Positions 50,560-60,086 of a stretch of 64,000 nucleotides of DNA are shown piece after piece (position 1 is the first letter of the stretch; each line of letters begins with the position of its first letter). The stretch is from positions 1,072,070 to 1,136,069 of the forward strand of contig BROI01000007.1 of assembly GCA_027923505.1 (NCBI GenBank), in the 5' to 3' direction. The notes under the pieces were generated by a model that was given only the letters and a program-made list of their open reading frames with translations, did not search any database and had not been told where the DNA came from. The stretch comes from Mayamaea pseudoterrestris. Lineage: Eukaryota; Bacillariophyta; Bacillariophyceae; Sellaphorales; Sellaphoraceae. A program made the position numbers and the translations under genes.

Positions 50560-52254
50560 ATGAATTTTAGCAGGAAAAAGCTCCAAGGCTTGATTGTGGT
50601 GCTTTTGTTTACATCCTTCGTCGCTGTGTACTTGTCAAACCGCTCGGTTTTAGAATTCTATTCAACAGAGTTGCAAGAGTTACAAGTCTTGCTCTCCGTT
50701 CAGCTAGAAATCAAAACCAGCAAGAGCAACGCTTTGCAAATCAACAAAAGTAGACGCTACCTTCACAAGAGTGCACTTTGTCCAGCATGTCGAAATGCTT
50801 CTACAGGAGAAAATCGCTTCCCGACTTGCGAAAGTTTAGTCAGCCGATATCAATTCCTTACTGCCCCGAACAACGAGACCGAATTGGATGCTTTCTATAC
50901 TGTCATGTTAAACAACAAGCAGTGCAAAATTGCTTGCAATGTTTCATGCGCTGACTCTGAGCGCACCCGAGTACTCTGGCGCATGGACGACATTGCACCT
51001 CCCGAGGTGAGTGGTCGCACCTTTTACCTGCAATCGGTTCCCGACAAGCATAGGATACCGAGAACAGCACTCTCAGACTTGGATTCCTACTTTTCAAAAG
51101 CGGAAAACTTGCATCCTCAGCGAGAATACTTTTTTGAATACAATCCAAGCATTTTAAAAATACCCGACGGCTACAAGCTGCCCGAGTCATTGACGGAGAA
51201 ACCAGTCTATCTCGCGTCCTTTCGCCTCACGACAATCCAAATGTGCGTAATGGGAACCAAAAACATGTACAATGGATCAGCATGGCCACCCGAAGGCAAA
51301 GCGCTAGGACTTGCGTTGCTGCGGGCAGACTTTAGTATCATTGCCGATGTTGCAATCGACGTGAAAGCCATTGACAAGTCTGTGCAAGACTATCGGATTT
51401 TTGAGTTTGACAACCAACTGTACTTGTCCTCGCATTATTTGATGTGGCCGTTTTGGCTAGAAACTTTCAATGGAACGGGGCATTACGGCGCTGTCAAGCT
51501 AAAGCACAAGTTTGACATCGCAAATGAACAACAGCACCCGTTTGATGTTTACATTCGTCAAGCAGCTTCCTGCGCGCGCTACAGCAAGGGACGAAATGGG
51601 AAGAACTTGAACTTTTTCAAAGACTTGGAGACAAATGAGATAATGATGGAGCTGCTTCCCATGGGTCCGAAAATGCGCATTGACTTGAACAAGTCATGCG
51701 ATTGGAATGGCGAACCCCAGGAGCCGGACACGGAACCTCCTTCTGTTTCCGAAGCTACCTTTCGGACCATGGAAGAGCTTCACTACGGCACTTCCAGTCT
51801 CTTCTGGAATGATCGAGGTAGTGCTTGCTGTGTGTCAATAGCAGATCCTCGCAACGTTACTGGTCCGCCGCTGCTCCTTGGCATTGCCCATGGGAAGACG
51901 CTGAAAGGACCTTATAATGGCTTTGCGCATCAGTATACGTCAAGTTTTTACGCCATGGAATCTGTTCGTCCGTACGGTGTTGTTGCGAAAACTGGTCGAT
52001 TTTGCCTTGGTTTTCCTTCCGAGCATGAAGAAGACAACCCATACGCGCGGCTAAACATGAGAACTCTTTTCGTTGGTGAGTCTGTTAATTGTCCTCGCAT
52101 TCACTTTGTGAGTGGAATGCTAGAAAAGGCGGATGACCCATCAATACTGGTAATTGGCTATGGCGTTAACGATTGTGCTCCACGGATCGTCCAAGTAGAG
52201 AAAGAGTATGTCATACGACTCTTGTTTCCTACCGACGAGATGGAGTTGAAGTAG
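50560..52254 (+). CDS. type II membrane protein with glycosidase/mannosyltransferase-like beta-propeller
   Basis: 564 residues, single exon. The N-terminal anchor is LIVVLLFTSFVAVYL after a short basic tail, as in Golgi enzymes. The lumenal part has several N-glycosylation sequons and Cys pairs. Repeated blocks resemble five-bladed propeller glycan enzymes: EYNPSILKIPDG, VYLASFRLTTIQMC, DYRIFEFDNQLYLSSHYLMW, YGTSSLFWND, LLLGIAHGKTL and, near the end, IHFVSGMLEKADDPSILVIG then YGVNDCAPRIVQV. This pattern (bound to D/R-x-F, then SGM, then YGxxDC) recalls beta-mannosyltransferase and GH43/GH130-like folds. The exact reaction is not known. Neighbours are also secretory and probably glycan-related. 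Confidence 0.65.
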   Translation: MNFSRKKLQGLIVVLLFTSFVAVYLSNRSVLEFYSTELQELQVLLSVQLEIKTSKSNALQINKSRRYLHKSALCPACRNASTGENRFPTCESLVSRYQFLTAPNNETELDAFYTVMLNNKQCKIACNVSCADSERTRVLWRMDDIAPPEVSGRTFYLQSVPDKHRIPRTALSDLDSYFSKAENLHPQREYFFEYNPSILKIPDGYKLPESLTEKPVYLASFRLTTIQMCVMGTKNMYNGSAWPPEGKALGLALLRADFSIIADVAIDVKAIDKSVQDYRIFEFDNQLYLSSHYLMWPFWLETFNGTGHYGAVKLKHKFDIANEQQHPFDVYIRQAASCARYSKGRNGKNLNFFKDLETNEIMMELLPMGPKMRIDLNKSCDWNGEPQEPDTEPPSVSEATFRTMEELHYGTSSLFWNDRGSACCVSIADPRNVTGPPLLLGIAHGKTLKGPYNGFAHQYTSSFYAMESVRPYGVVAKTGRFCLGFPSEHEEDNPYARLNMRTLFVGESVNCPRIHFVSGMLEKADDPSILVIGYGVNDCAPRIVQVEKEYVIRLLFPTDEMELK

Positions 52255-52552
52255 TATGTCTCAGGGAATATGTTATTTGACGCATGCTGCGTCGCTCGCT
52301 GATAGTGAGATTCTACGCCTGGGCGTTACAACGACTACCGGTGCCGTGACACGCGAGAGCAGGAAAATTTTAACCGTGTCTATCGAAGTTCAAAATTGCA
52401 GTGCTGATTGGCTTTCGCGCGCAAACACCAGCCGACAATGGAAAAGCTTACAGCCTTAGCTATTATGCGCACTTTTGCATGCATTCGTAACGTAGATAGG
52501 GAGGATTGCTGCCAATCAGCAGTCTCATTGTCAAAAGCCCGTCTATTGGAGC

Positions 52553-53912
52553 TCAACGTCGAAACTGGCCGTTCCGCACCGCTCGGTCTAGAGCAAATCG
52601 CAAGCTCCTCCAAAGGGGCAACCACAGAAACGGTGTATAGCAATAATGGACGCAGTCATTCGTCGGATGCATGTCGAGAAGCGGTAACGTATACTGCCGA
52701 AACGGAATCAAAATCAGTTCGTGTCGCTCAGGATTCGTTGGAGTGGTGTGAAAACTAGGGTCACTTGCGTCAAGAATGGTCGCGTTCATGCTCCGCACGA
52801 GCTGCTCCGTGCGATCAAGAAAGTACGAAGTGTTGTGGTACTCTGACTCGTTGATGGGGTGACAAAGCGGTCCATCTCCAAGTTTTTTGTCGTAATGACC
52901 CCCAGGCGTTTGAAAATGCGTTGTAATAGTTTCCTTCCAGATCACAAGTGGTACCTTTTGAAATAAATATTCCAGTGTCGATTGTAGTTGTTCTTGAAAG
53001 ATGTGCATTTCATTTGCAACATGATAATGCAAGCCATGGTTGAGCAATACAATATCCGCCGGATACATTGCCAGAAGGTTATCATAGATGGCAGCGTCAG
53101 CTCGATACACATTCATAAAGCGGATAGTCGTCTGCAACTGGCCATGAGAGACAATCATATGATGTGTGGTCTGCCAGAAACTTAGCGGCCCTTTATACTC
53201 TCTCTGTTCGCGAAAGGATGAAACGTTGTACCCTCGCCTTCGTAAATTACACTCCCATCCGGTGGCTACTTGACGCAAAATCGAATCGCCGACAAAAGCT
53301 AGGGTGAGATTATGTCGCAGCAGCAGGTGAACTATCTGACATGAATCACATTTTCGCAAAGTGTTTGATGGAAGTGGGTGCTGCTTAAGCCACTCGATTG
53401 AAACGTTTTGAGTACGTTCATAAGGAAGACGCTGGAATGTAGCGGCAAAAATATGTTAGTCGCTATTGCTTGAGCAAGTGTACGCGCAAGTTGCAAGGAA
53501 AGCATTTTACCATGGTTTCCGGTGCATTGAGACACCACTTAGAATCCCATTTGACATCGAAAATGCGGGAGGAACTGCCGAGGCAGCAATAGTTTGGCGC
53601 ACCGCCAGGGGGCGCGCAAGTTCTAACTAGCCCCACGCCACTATCTAGTTCCCACTCTTGCAGTGGCAAGTATTCCAAGTGAGGTGAAAAGGAGCTGCTT
53701 TCGTCGTGAGTCAGAGGATCGTTAGCAACGTCATGGTGTTTTTCGAAAAGGAAGAAATGGTTTATTATTGGTTCCATCGGGCCTTCACTGGCGGAACGCA
53801 TACGCCGAAGCTGAGTTATACAATAGATCAACAATACTATGCTAGCAGGGATCCTGTATCTGCGGACAGTGCTGTATTTCTTATCCTTAGAGGCAGGCGA
53901 CATGGCCCACAT
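52553..53912 (-). CDS. PC-esterase/TBL-like polysaccharide O-acyltransferase (SGNH family)
   Basis: Exons are 53912-53511 and 53431-52553; the 79-bp intron starts GTAAAA and ends CCAG; 426 residues. A membrane anchor (IPASIVLLIYCITQL) lies near residue 25. The catalytic GDS motif is in LAFVGDSILRQVATGWECNL, and the Asp/His pair near the C-terminus is in MHPTNDCVHYCYTPFLWLPL. In between are VLLNHGLHYH and VIWKETITTHF, typical of PC-esterases. Relatives are plant TBL and animal CASD1 acetyltransferases of the Golgi. A role in acetylating cell-surface glycans is inferred. The start is the first in-frame ATG. It is head-to-head with the S28 peptidase (207 bp). Confidence 0.85.
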
Positions 53913-54013
53913 CCTGCTTGATCCCACTGATGAAGCGTCGTCGTTCCTTTTTAAACCGCGTTGGTTTTGGGGTCGATTTTCCGAATGGCAAAACCACAAT
54001 TCAAAAGATTTTC

Positions 54014-54027
54014 AGTACCGTAGCGAC
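54014..54027 (+). promoter_or_regulatory. AGTACCGTAGCGAC element, copy 2
   Basis: Identical to the 14-mer at 50433-50446; 106 bp upstream of the S28 peptidase ATG and inside the short divergent promoter it shares with the PC-esterase gene. Confidence 0.4.
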
Positions 54028-54119
54028 TTATTACTTGAAGTCGTACCACTACTGACGCTCAGTTACGCAGATTCTCAAAGATCGCATGCGGCAACGCAAA
54101 ACATGGCACAATAGACAAC

Positions 54120-55643
54120 ATGAAGCCAGTGTTTCAGTATGTTGTACTTCTTCTGTTTATACTTATACAAATTGCATCTGCAGGTATTCCAAGAAAAGCC
54201 AGTTATTTTCCTCAGCTCGTCGACCATGATGACGAGAACGACCATCGCCTTTGGTCACTTTGGTCGCAGCGATTCTATTCGCTCGGCGAACATTTTAAAG
54301 GACCCGGCTCGCCCATTTTCCTAATACTTGGAGGAGAGGGAGCCATTGAACCTTCGACTGGTATATTATATCCATTCATTGCCAATGATCTAGCCGTGAG
54401 TTTCAATGCCTTTATTCTCCAACCGGAGCACCGCTTCTATGGCGAATCACAACCAATCAGCAAGGAGGAAATCACTAGAGCTCGAGCAAATGGACTACCG
54501 GATCCTCGCATCAAACTACTAAGTCCAGATCAAGCCATTCGCGATGCCTTGCGTCTTTTACAATTCGTCAGCAATCGCCTCGGATGCAGTAGTGACCGCT
54601 TTTCGTCAAAATATTGTCCTGTCATTGCGGTTGGTGGCTCGTATCCAGCCTTTTTGGCCGCCATGGCTCGGACTGCCTATCCTCACATGGTTGACATGGC
54701 ATATGCGGCATCGCCACCAATGAAGTTTTACGCGCAGACGATTGAAACGGGTGACGAATACTACGAGCACATTACGGAACAAACCGAACAGGCGTTTCCC
54801 GGATGCGCGCAAGCGGTACAAACGACACTGCAAGGCGCCGTCGAACGACTGGTTGAGCTACAAACTTTGGACGAAACGTTGTTTGGTGCTTGCGGCAATA
54901 CCCTTCCGGCTTATATAAACAGCACGCAAACCCTTGTCGACGAAATTGTCATGATGGTAGGATACACCTTTGCCAATTTCAACATGGCTTACTATCCACC
55001 ATCCAACAAGACCCAAATGGCGCATTCTTGCCAAACGTTCATGAACGAGCAAGTAACTGACCCGCTGTCTCGACTCGAGAACTTTTTTCGGTACGCCTTT
55101 ACCAAAAACAACAACGCCACTTGCTTTGACATGTCACAGCAACTACCGACGGGCGAATACGCAACGATATCGGCGGGCGACTGGAGCGGCGTGGGAGCCG
55201 GATCATCGGGCGAATCGTGGGACTTTCAGACGTGTACCAGATGCGTCGAACGGATCAACATGGCGGGCTTTTTGCCGAAACGCAACTGGTCAATGGATTG
55301 GCTGAATGAGCATTGTCAGCGACGATTCAATGTACATCCAACTCCCTATGAGCTTGTTGAGAAATGGCATTTTGATGATTTGGTGGCTGCTGGTGCTAGC
55401 CACATTTTGTTCACGAATGGTCTTGTTGATGGTTGGTCAGTGGCGGGGATCAAAAGCAATCTCTCAGATACGCAAGTGGCTATCAATTTCGAAAATGGAG
55501 CTCATCACAGCGATTTATCTTACTACAAAGGCTTGCATGATGATGCCACGGACGATGTTAAGCAAGGACGCACTCGTATACGCGCCCTTTTGGCTCAGTG
55601 GCTGCACGAGCTGCCTGGTGGATCGGTTGTTTACAAGAATTGA
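54120..55643 (+). CDS. secreted S28-family serine carboxypeptidase
   Basis: 507 residues, single exon. A signal peptide (YVVLLLFILIQIASA) is followed by the S28 start FPQLVDHDDENDHRLWSLWS, close to the QxLDHF..W..R pattern. Further family blocks are GSPIFLILGGEG and LQPEHRFYGESQP. The nucleophile is Ser174 in GGSYPAFLAA; the Asp is 437 in TNGLVDGWS and the His is 462/463 in NGAHHSDL. S28 enzymes (prolyl carboxypeptidase, DPP7) cleave after Pro in lysosomes or outside the cell. The usual GGSYGG reads GGSYPA, so the oxyanion region differs slightly. Several sequons suggest glycosylation. Confidence 0.93.
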   Translation: MKPVFQYVVLLLFILIQIASAGIPRKASYFPQLVDHDDENDHRLWSLWSQRFYSLGEHFKGPGSPIFLILGGEGAIEPSTGILYPFIANDLAVSFNAFILQPEHRFYGESQPISKEEITRARANGLPDPRIKLLSPDQAIRDALRLLQFVSNRLGCSSDRFSSKYCPVIAVGGSYPAFLAAMARTAYPHMVDMAYAASPPMKFYAQTIETGDEYYEHITEQTEQAFPGCAQAVQTTLQGAVERLVELQTLDETLFGACGNTLPAYINSTQTLVDEIVMMVGYTFANFNMAYYPPSNKTQMAHSCQTFMNEQVTDPLSRLENFFRYAFTKNNNATCFDMSQQLPTGEYATISAGDWSGVGAGSSGESWDFQTCTRCVERINMAGFLPKRNWSMDWLNEHCQRRFNVHPTPYELVEKWHFDDLVAAGASHILFTNGLVDGWSVAGIKSNLSDTQVAINFENGAHHSDLSYYKGLHDDATDDVKQGRTRIRALLAQWLHELPGGSVVYKN

Positions 55644-55942
55644 CGGCACTAATTATGTCTTCGCATCTTTTGGAGATATTGCTGTTTTTGTTTGTTTTGT
55701 CTCTTGTATATAAACTTACATGATAAACATATCGTCTATTCTATCGAAGCGGAAAGCTAGTGTTGGCTTGCGGATGCCGACATAGCTAAGAAGCGCCCAG
55801 TGTCACGCCTACACTTTCTCCTACAGTAAATTCAAATTTGAAATGGACCAATCGACGTCACGGTAGCGAGAGGTGATGGTCGTTGGGCTGCACCTTTGAT
55901 GATGTGACAATTCGACACCCGTCATCACAACCATAGTAAGCC

Positions 55943-57622
55943 ATGAGGAATATACAGCTGATAGTCACGTCATGTTCAATGCTCTTAACTGCTGGAGCAT
56001 TACAACAGGAAGCTGTTCTCTATACGGTCGAAAGCTTCCTTGCTGGCAAGGGCAGCAAGAGTGGTGCACAAGCTGTCGCGTGGCTTCGAAATTTGTTGCC
56101 ACCAACAAGGACGGACGAAGATGCTACAAATTCCGTGACCCATCATCTTTACGATGTTTCCGCCTTTCAATCCATTCATGACCGGCAAGCGAGAAGAGGC
56201 ATTTTGGACCGCTTCAAGACTAGCACAACCAGAGGAGGTTCTTCGGTGCTCGACGACGAAGACCAGAGTAGCACTAATTCCATTCTCGCACCAACGTCGC
56301 ACAAGAAGCCATACTCTATCACGACGACACTTGTACATGGATCTGGCGAGACGAGTCTGATAGCCGGATGTGACATAATTGAGGCCAAGCAAACGACGCG
56401 ACTCATTGCTCTTTGGGACGACAATACGCCGGCGCTGTGGAAAACCTGCGCGTTCCTGAGTGACACCTTAATCGTCGGATTGATCGAGCGAACGACCATC
56501 TCTCCATTGCTGACGCAGGCATTGCAAGCGGGGCTAGTAGCGCGCAAGGCCCAAAAACTATCCAAGCCACGCTTGGTGTTTGCGCTGCATTCAGACCCGA
56601 ACTCAAAGGATGAATTGAACGAGTGGAAGGAACAGCTTGTTATAAATGAATTATCTGGAATATCTGAACGACTCGTTGATAGCTTTCAGGTCATGGCGGT
56701 CGACGACCTGCGGACTCAAAAGCCGAAATCTCGCAGAGGCGGTGTTTCAAAGGTTGCCGAGCCAGAAGCGTTTCCTCGGCTGATGGAACAAGTACACAGC
56801 TCGTTTGGCGGCTTTGATGAATCACTGCTCAAATTGACGGAGAAGAGAGAGATACAGGAACCATTGCAAGAATTCTCAGCCACACCGGTGGAAGGGAAAG
56901 CTCCTGCACCTAAACAAACAGAGGCAGTTGCGGCTGTAGAGACTTACCTCGATGCGACATCCATTCTCGAAACTGCATTGCAGCATCTTGAATTGCTTCA
57001 GGAGCAGCAAGACAATGCCTCTTTGGAAGCCCAGGCTGGCGCCATGCCTATGGACTTTGCGTCAAAGACAGCGCCGATACTCGAACTAATTGCATCAAAC
57101 ATGAGCGAGCTTCCCGTGGAGGAGCAGGCCGTCCTTCAGCAGCAAATTGGAGTACACATTCAGCAACTATACCAGCAGCAACTATCATCGCTGCGAGACT
57201 ATTATGGTCGCTTGTACGAAGCAATGTTGGACAAGACTGACAATGAAAAGGAATGGAAAAGCAGTGTCAACAAGGTGCTGGACCAGTTTCGCAAAGCAGC
57301 GGCTGCCGCTGTTCCTGCAAATGTCAAGGCGTTTGGAGAACTTGATTTGCAGTATTTGAGTAGCTGCGCTGCTACGGGACTTCGTGACGATATGGTGCAA
57401 GCAATGGAACTTCGCCAAACCCTGGAGTTGGAGAGTGACGACGATGAAGGGACTGGAGTCAGCGGCGAGCCGAAGAAAACGTTACCAATGTGGTACAAGA
57501 AGCTCGCCGCGCGCGGCTTGGTTTTGGGTATAAATTATTTTCAAGGTTGGCTAGCGTGGCAGGGAATCAAGCGTGCAGCGCTGCAAAGAGAAAGGAATTT
57601 GCCCAAATTTCCCTTGTTTTAG
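55943..57622 (+). CDS. unknown protein, 559 residues, with signal-like N-terminus
   Basis: Single exon. The start MRNIQLIVTSCSMLLTAGAL looks like a signal peptide or a plastid bipartite leader. The middle has an alpha/beta-like stretch (TRLIALWDDNTPALWKTCAF, SDTLIVGLIERTT, KPRLVFALHSDPNS, DSFQVMAVDDLRT). The second half is helical and Gln-rich (LETALQHLELLQEQQ, LQQQIGVHIQQLYQQQLSSL, YYGRLYEAMLDK). The C-terminus is amphipathic (LAARGLVLGINYFQGWLAWQ). I do not recognise the family; no complete GTPase or kinase motif is seen. It appears to be a real gene from its length, codon regularity and leader. Confidence 0.75.
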   Translation: MRNIQLIVTSCSMLLTAGALQQEAVLYTVESFLAGKGSKSGAQAVAWLRNLLPPTRTDEDATNSVTHHLYDVSAFQSIHDRQARRGILDRFKTSTTRGGSSVLDDEDQSSTNSILAPTSHKKPYSITTTLVHGSGETSLIAGCDIIEAKQTTRLIALWDDNTPALWKTCAFLSDTLIVGLIERTTISPLLTQALQAGLVARKAQKLSKPRLVFALHSDPNSKDELNEWKEQLVINELSGISERLVDSFQVMAVDDLRTQKPKSRRGGVSKVAEPEAFPRLMEQVHSSFGGFDESLLKLTEKREIQEPLQEFSATPVEGKAPAPKQTEAVAAVETYLDATSILETALQHLELLQEQQDNASLEAQAGAMPMDFASKTAPILELIASNMSELPVEEQAVLQQQIGVHIQQLYQQQLSSLRDYYGRLYEAMLDKTDNEKEWKSSVNKVLDQFRKAAAAAVPANVKAFGELDLQYLSSCAATGLRDDMVQAMELRQTLELESDDDEGTGVSGEPKKTLPMWYKKLAARGLVLGINYFQGWLAWQGIKRAALQRERNLPKFPLF

Positions 57623-57897
57623 AATGTATGGTTTTGTCGGACTGCACAGCGCCACAAACAAAACTCTTAAGCATTATTCATATAGTAAGTGTCAAATGAT
57701 GCTGCATTTATGCGTGTGTAGAGTACAGGATGAGCTCGCGGCATAGACTTGCACGATAGGTAGCGGTAATGTGAAGCGGTGCGACAACCACAAATGTGGC
57801 CAACGACAATGAGCGACTGAGCGATCAGAAATTGACGTGAAGGCTATCACACAGCTTTTGATTCAAATACGAGAGCTCGACGGCGCATATATTAAGC

Positions 57898-58974
57898 ATG
57901 GCCGAAGACATTAGCGCTTCATTGAGTGAGGAAAATCCTCGACCTGCGAAGAATACTAAATTTACGGCGCCGCAAAACGTTAGCCATGGTCCGACCATCA
58001 CGACAGCAACAACGGCAGCTGCATCGCGCAACGGCGGAGACCCAGACATGACGCAAACATCAAAACAGTCACGTAATGGAAAGTTACGACGCCCAAAGCA
58101 TCTAAATAGGGCAATAGATCCTAACATTCTCCGTGGGAGCTACACGATCGAGAATGATCCCTTTCCCACCATTCTACGATGTCGGGCGCACCAGCATGGC
58201 TGGATACCTTCGATACTTGATTGGAATTTTGAATGCCCGCGCTACACTACCGAGCAAGAGAATGCGCTTCGTCAACTACTGCTTGTGAACGAGAAGAAGG
58301 AACGCGGCATGATGCTTCGTCAGCCTGCCGAACGCTTGACAGACATTATGCAAGCCTGTGAAACGCACAATGTTTCTCTCCATGCTGCCCTTTCTCTCCG
58401 ACGACACTGTATAAAATGGAACCATCCCAAAATACCATTGAAAGCTCTTGGACTTGGTGATGAAGCAAAGATTCGTGAGAGCGCAGAGCGATTTGAAAGG
58501 GCCGTTGGCAACTTTTTGGTCCAGCAAAACGTACGATATTTTAGCGAACGGGAGCAGAGTCGCGTCAATCGCAACTGCCGACCATACCCTCCAACTCCTG
58601 ACTTTATATTGCACTATCCGGTGACGCTGCGGCGAGTATGTCATGGCGACGGCAGCTGTAGTAAGGACGATGTTGAAGTGACGCATATAATTCATTGGAT
58701 GGAAGCAAAAATGTACTACGGCGCCAATACAGTACCTTGCGACGACGCAAGGTCCGCCAATGGAACCATTCTGCCGACTGCGGAAAAATATGTTCGTGTC
58801 TTTGGTCCGGGCGCGATGGTATTCATGCATGGTTGCGGGCGAGACTTGGCCAATCAACTCTTGGAATTTGGGGTGGTTGCGTTGGATGGATCGACGGGTA
58901 ATTTGGACTTGGAACGAGTGCATGCGCATCAACGAACATGGTGTGCCAATAAAGATGGTTTGATTTTGCCGTGA
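57898..58974 (+). CDS. CDIN1: CDIN1 (C15orf41)-like putative nuclease
   Basis: 358 residues, single exon. The first 70 residues are polar. The rest resembles CDAN1-interacting nuclease 1: LDWNFECPRYTTEQE-type PD-(D/E)xK fold context with PYPPTPDFIL (the TPD signature) and, downstream, THIIHWMEAKMYYGAN, followed by RVFGPGAMVFMHGCGRDL and LLEFGVVALDG. The Asp of TPDF and Glu-x-Lys of MEAKM are the predicted catalytic residues. In animals the protein binds codanin-1 and is linked to histone supply; its role in algae is unknown. The start is the first in-frame ATG. Confidence 0.85.
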   Translation: MAEDISASLSEENPRPAKNTKFTAPQNVSHGPTITTATTAAASRNGGDPDMTQTSKQSRNGKLRRPKHLNRAIDPNILRGSYTIENDPFPTILRCRAHQHGWIPSILDWNFECPRYTTEQENALRQLLLVNEKKERGMMLRQPAERLTDIMQACETHNVSLHAALSLRRHCIKWNHPKIPLKALGLGDEAKIRESAERFERAVGNFLVQQNVRYFSEREQSRVNRNCRPYPPTPDFILHYPVTLRRVCHGDGSCSKDDVEVTHIIHWMEAKMYYGANTVPCDDARSANGTILPTAEKYVRVFGPGAMVFMHGCGRDLANQLLEFGVVALDGSTGNLDLERVHAHQRTWCANKDGLILP

Positions 58975-59082
58975 AGGGATCCGTTCGTAAAGCGATTGCA
59001 ATCGCTTGCCCATATACGATTTTTTCTCTCGACAAATAATAACGCAACCACTAGCTAGTAAATCATGCTCTTCTATCTTTAA

Positions 59083-59682
59083 TTACGCCCTCGGCTGCTT
59101 TTGCAAGTCTTCCATTCCCTTTCTGATCATTTCCTTCACTGCCTCATCGCCATCGGCAGCAAACGGATCCTTCATTGGATTCGGCTCAAAGTCAACATTC
59201 GGCTCGCCGACCAACTCCCACATTCTAACCTTTAAATACGTATCAAGCGCCACCATTTCATCCCTCGCCATGTCAATGAGCTCCTCCACTTGTCCCATAT
59301 TGACGGCGTCCTCCACCGCCTCTGGATCGTTTGGATGCGCCTTGGCTTGCGCCAAGCAAAAGTTGCACCACTTGGTGACATCGATACGGTACTGCGCCGT
59401 CTCCGGCATGTCGGATGCCTCCATTTTATCCAATAGCGCTTGAAACTCCTGGTGCATGACGTTGTACCAGTTTGGCTCCACGGCGAGTCCAACGTAACCC
59501 GTCGCGGTTTTGCCCTTACCAACGCCTGGAGTAAAGGGCTTTTCGGATGCAGCAGCGGGAGCAATGGAGAAGGAGCGCAGCAATGGTCTTGCAGCGGCTG
59601 ATGGTGCTCGATGCATCAAGCGATTGCCGCGTGACGCTAGCGCGCGTGCGGAAGCTCGAAGGGCGGCGGCAGGTAGCGTCAT
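59083..59682 (-). CDS. NDUFA5: complex I subunit NDUFA5 (B13)
   Basis: Accessory subunit of mitochondrial NADH dehydrogenase matrix arm. 199 residues, single exon. The N-terminal 45 residues are Ala/Arg/Ser-rich (LRASARALASRGNRLMHRAP), a mitochondrial presequence. The NDUFA5 core follows: TGYVGLAVEPNWYNVMHQEF, PETAQYRIDVTKWCNFCLAQ, MGQVEELIDMARDEM and the Trp/Glu end RMWELV. It is longer than animal homologues (about 116) because of the presequence and the acidic tail. The start is the first ATG. It is head-to-head with the next gene. Confidence 0.9.
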   Translation of the reverse strand: MTLPAAALRASARALASRGNRLMHRAPSAAARPLLRSFSIAPAAASEKPFTPGVGKGKTATGYVGLAVEPNWYNVMHQEFQALLDKMEASDMPETAQYRIDVTKWCNFCLAQAKAHPNDPEAVEDAVNMGQVEELIDMARDEMVALDTYLKVRMWELVGEPNVDFEPNPMKDPFAADGDEAVKEMIRKGMEDLQKQPRA

Positions 59683-60086
59683 GGTGGATGAGGCGCGATT
59701 GTGTGCGCTGCGGAGGATTTTGCGTCGTCAGGGCCAGTCACGTTTGACGTTTCACTCATGACTCATCTTTGCGTTTCAACGGACGCAGTCATGCAGTTGA
59801 ATGGCATCAAGAAGGAACAAACGGAGTCCCCTTCGTCGTTAGTGGCTTGAACGAGCCATTGGATTACCGTTTCATTGTGTGAGGGAAGAAGATTTGCAAG
59901 GAACGGTGGTGCTAATAGACACGATCTGATTTATTTTTCATCGATAGGAGCGTTGACGGCCTCGACAGGTTTTTCGCTTGCGCAGGGTCGGCACGAGCTC
60001 GCATCGCCAGTCAAGAATCTCATCCATTCGTCCGTAGCATTCATTGATTACCCTTCAGCAGTAACGTAGCAACGTGAAATACCGCA
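59683..60086. other. bidirectional promoter region, NDUFA5/unknown gene
   Basis: 404 bp between divergent genes, without recognised motifs, RNA genes or repeats. Confidence 0.5.
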
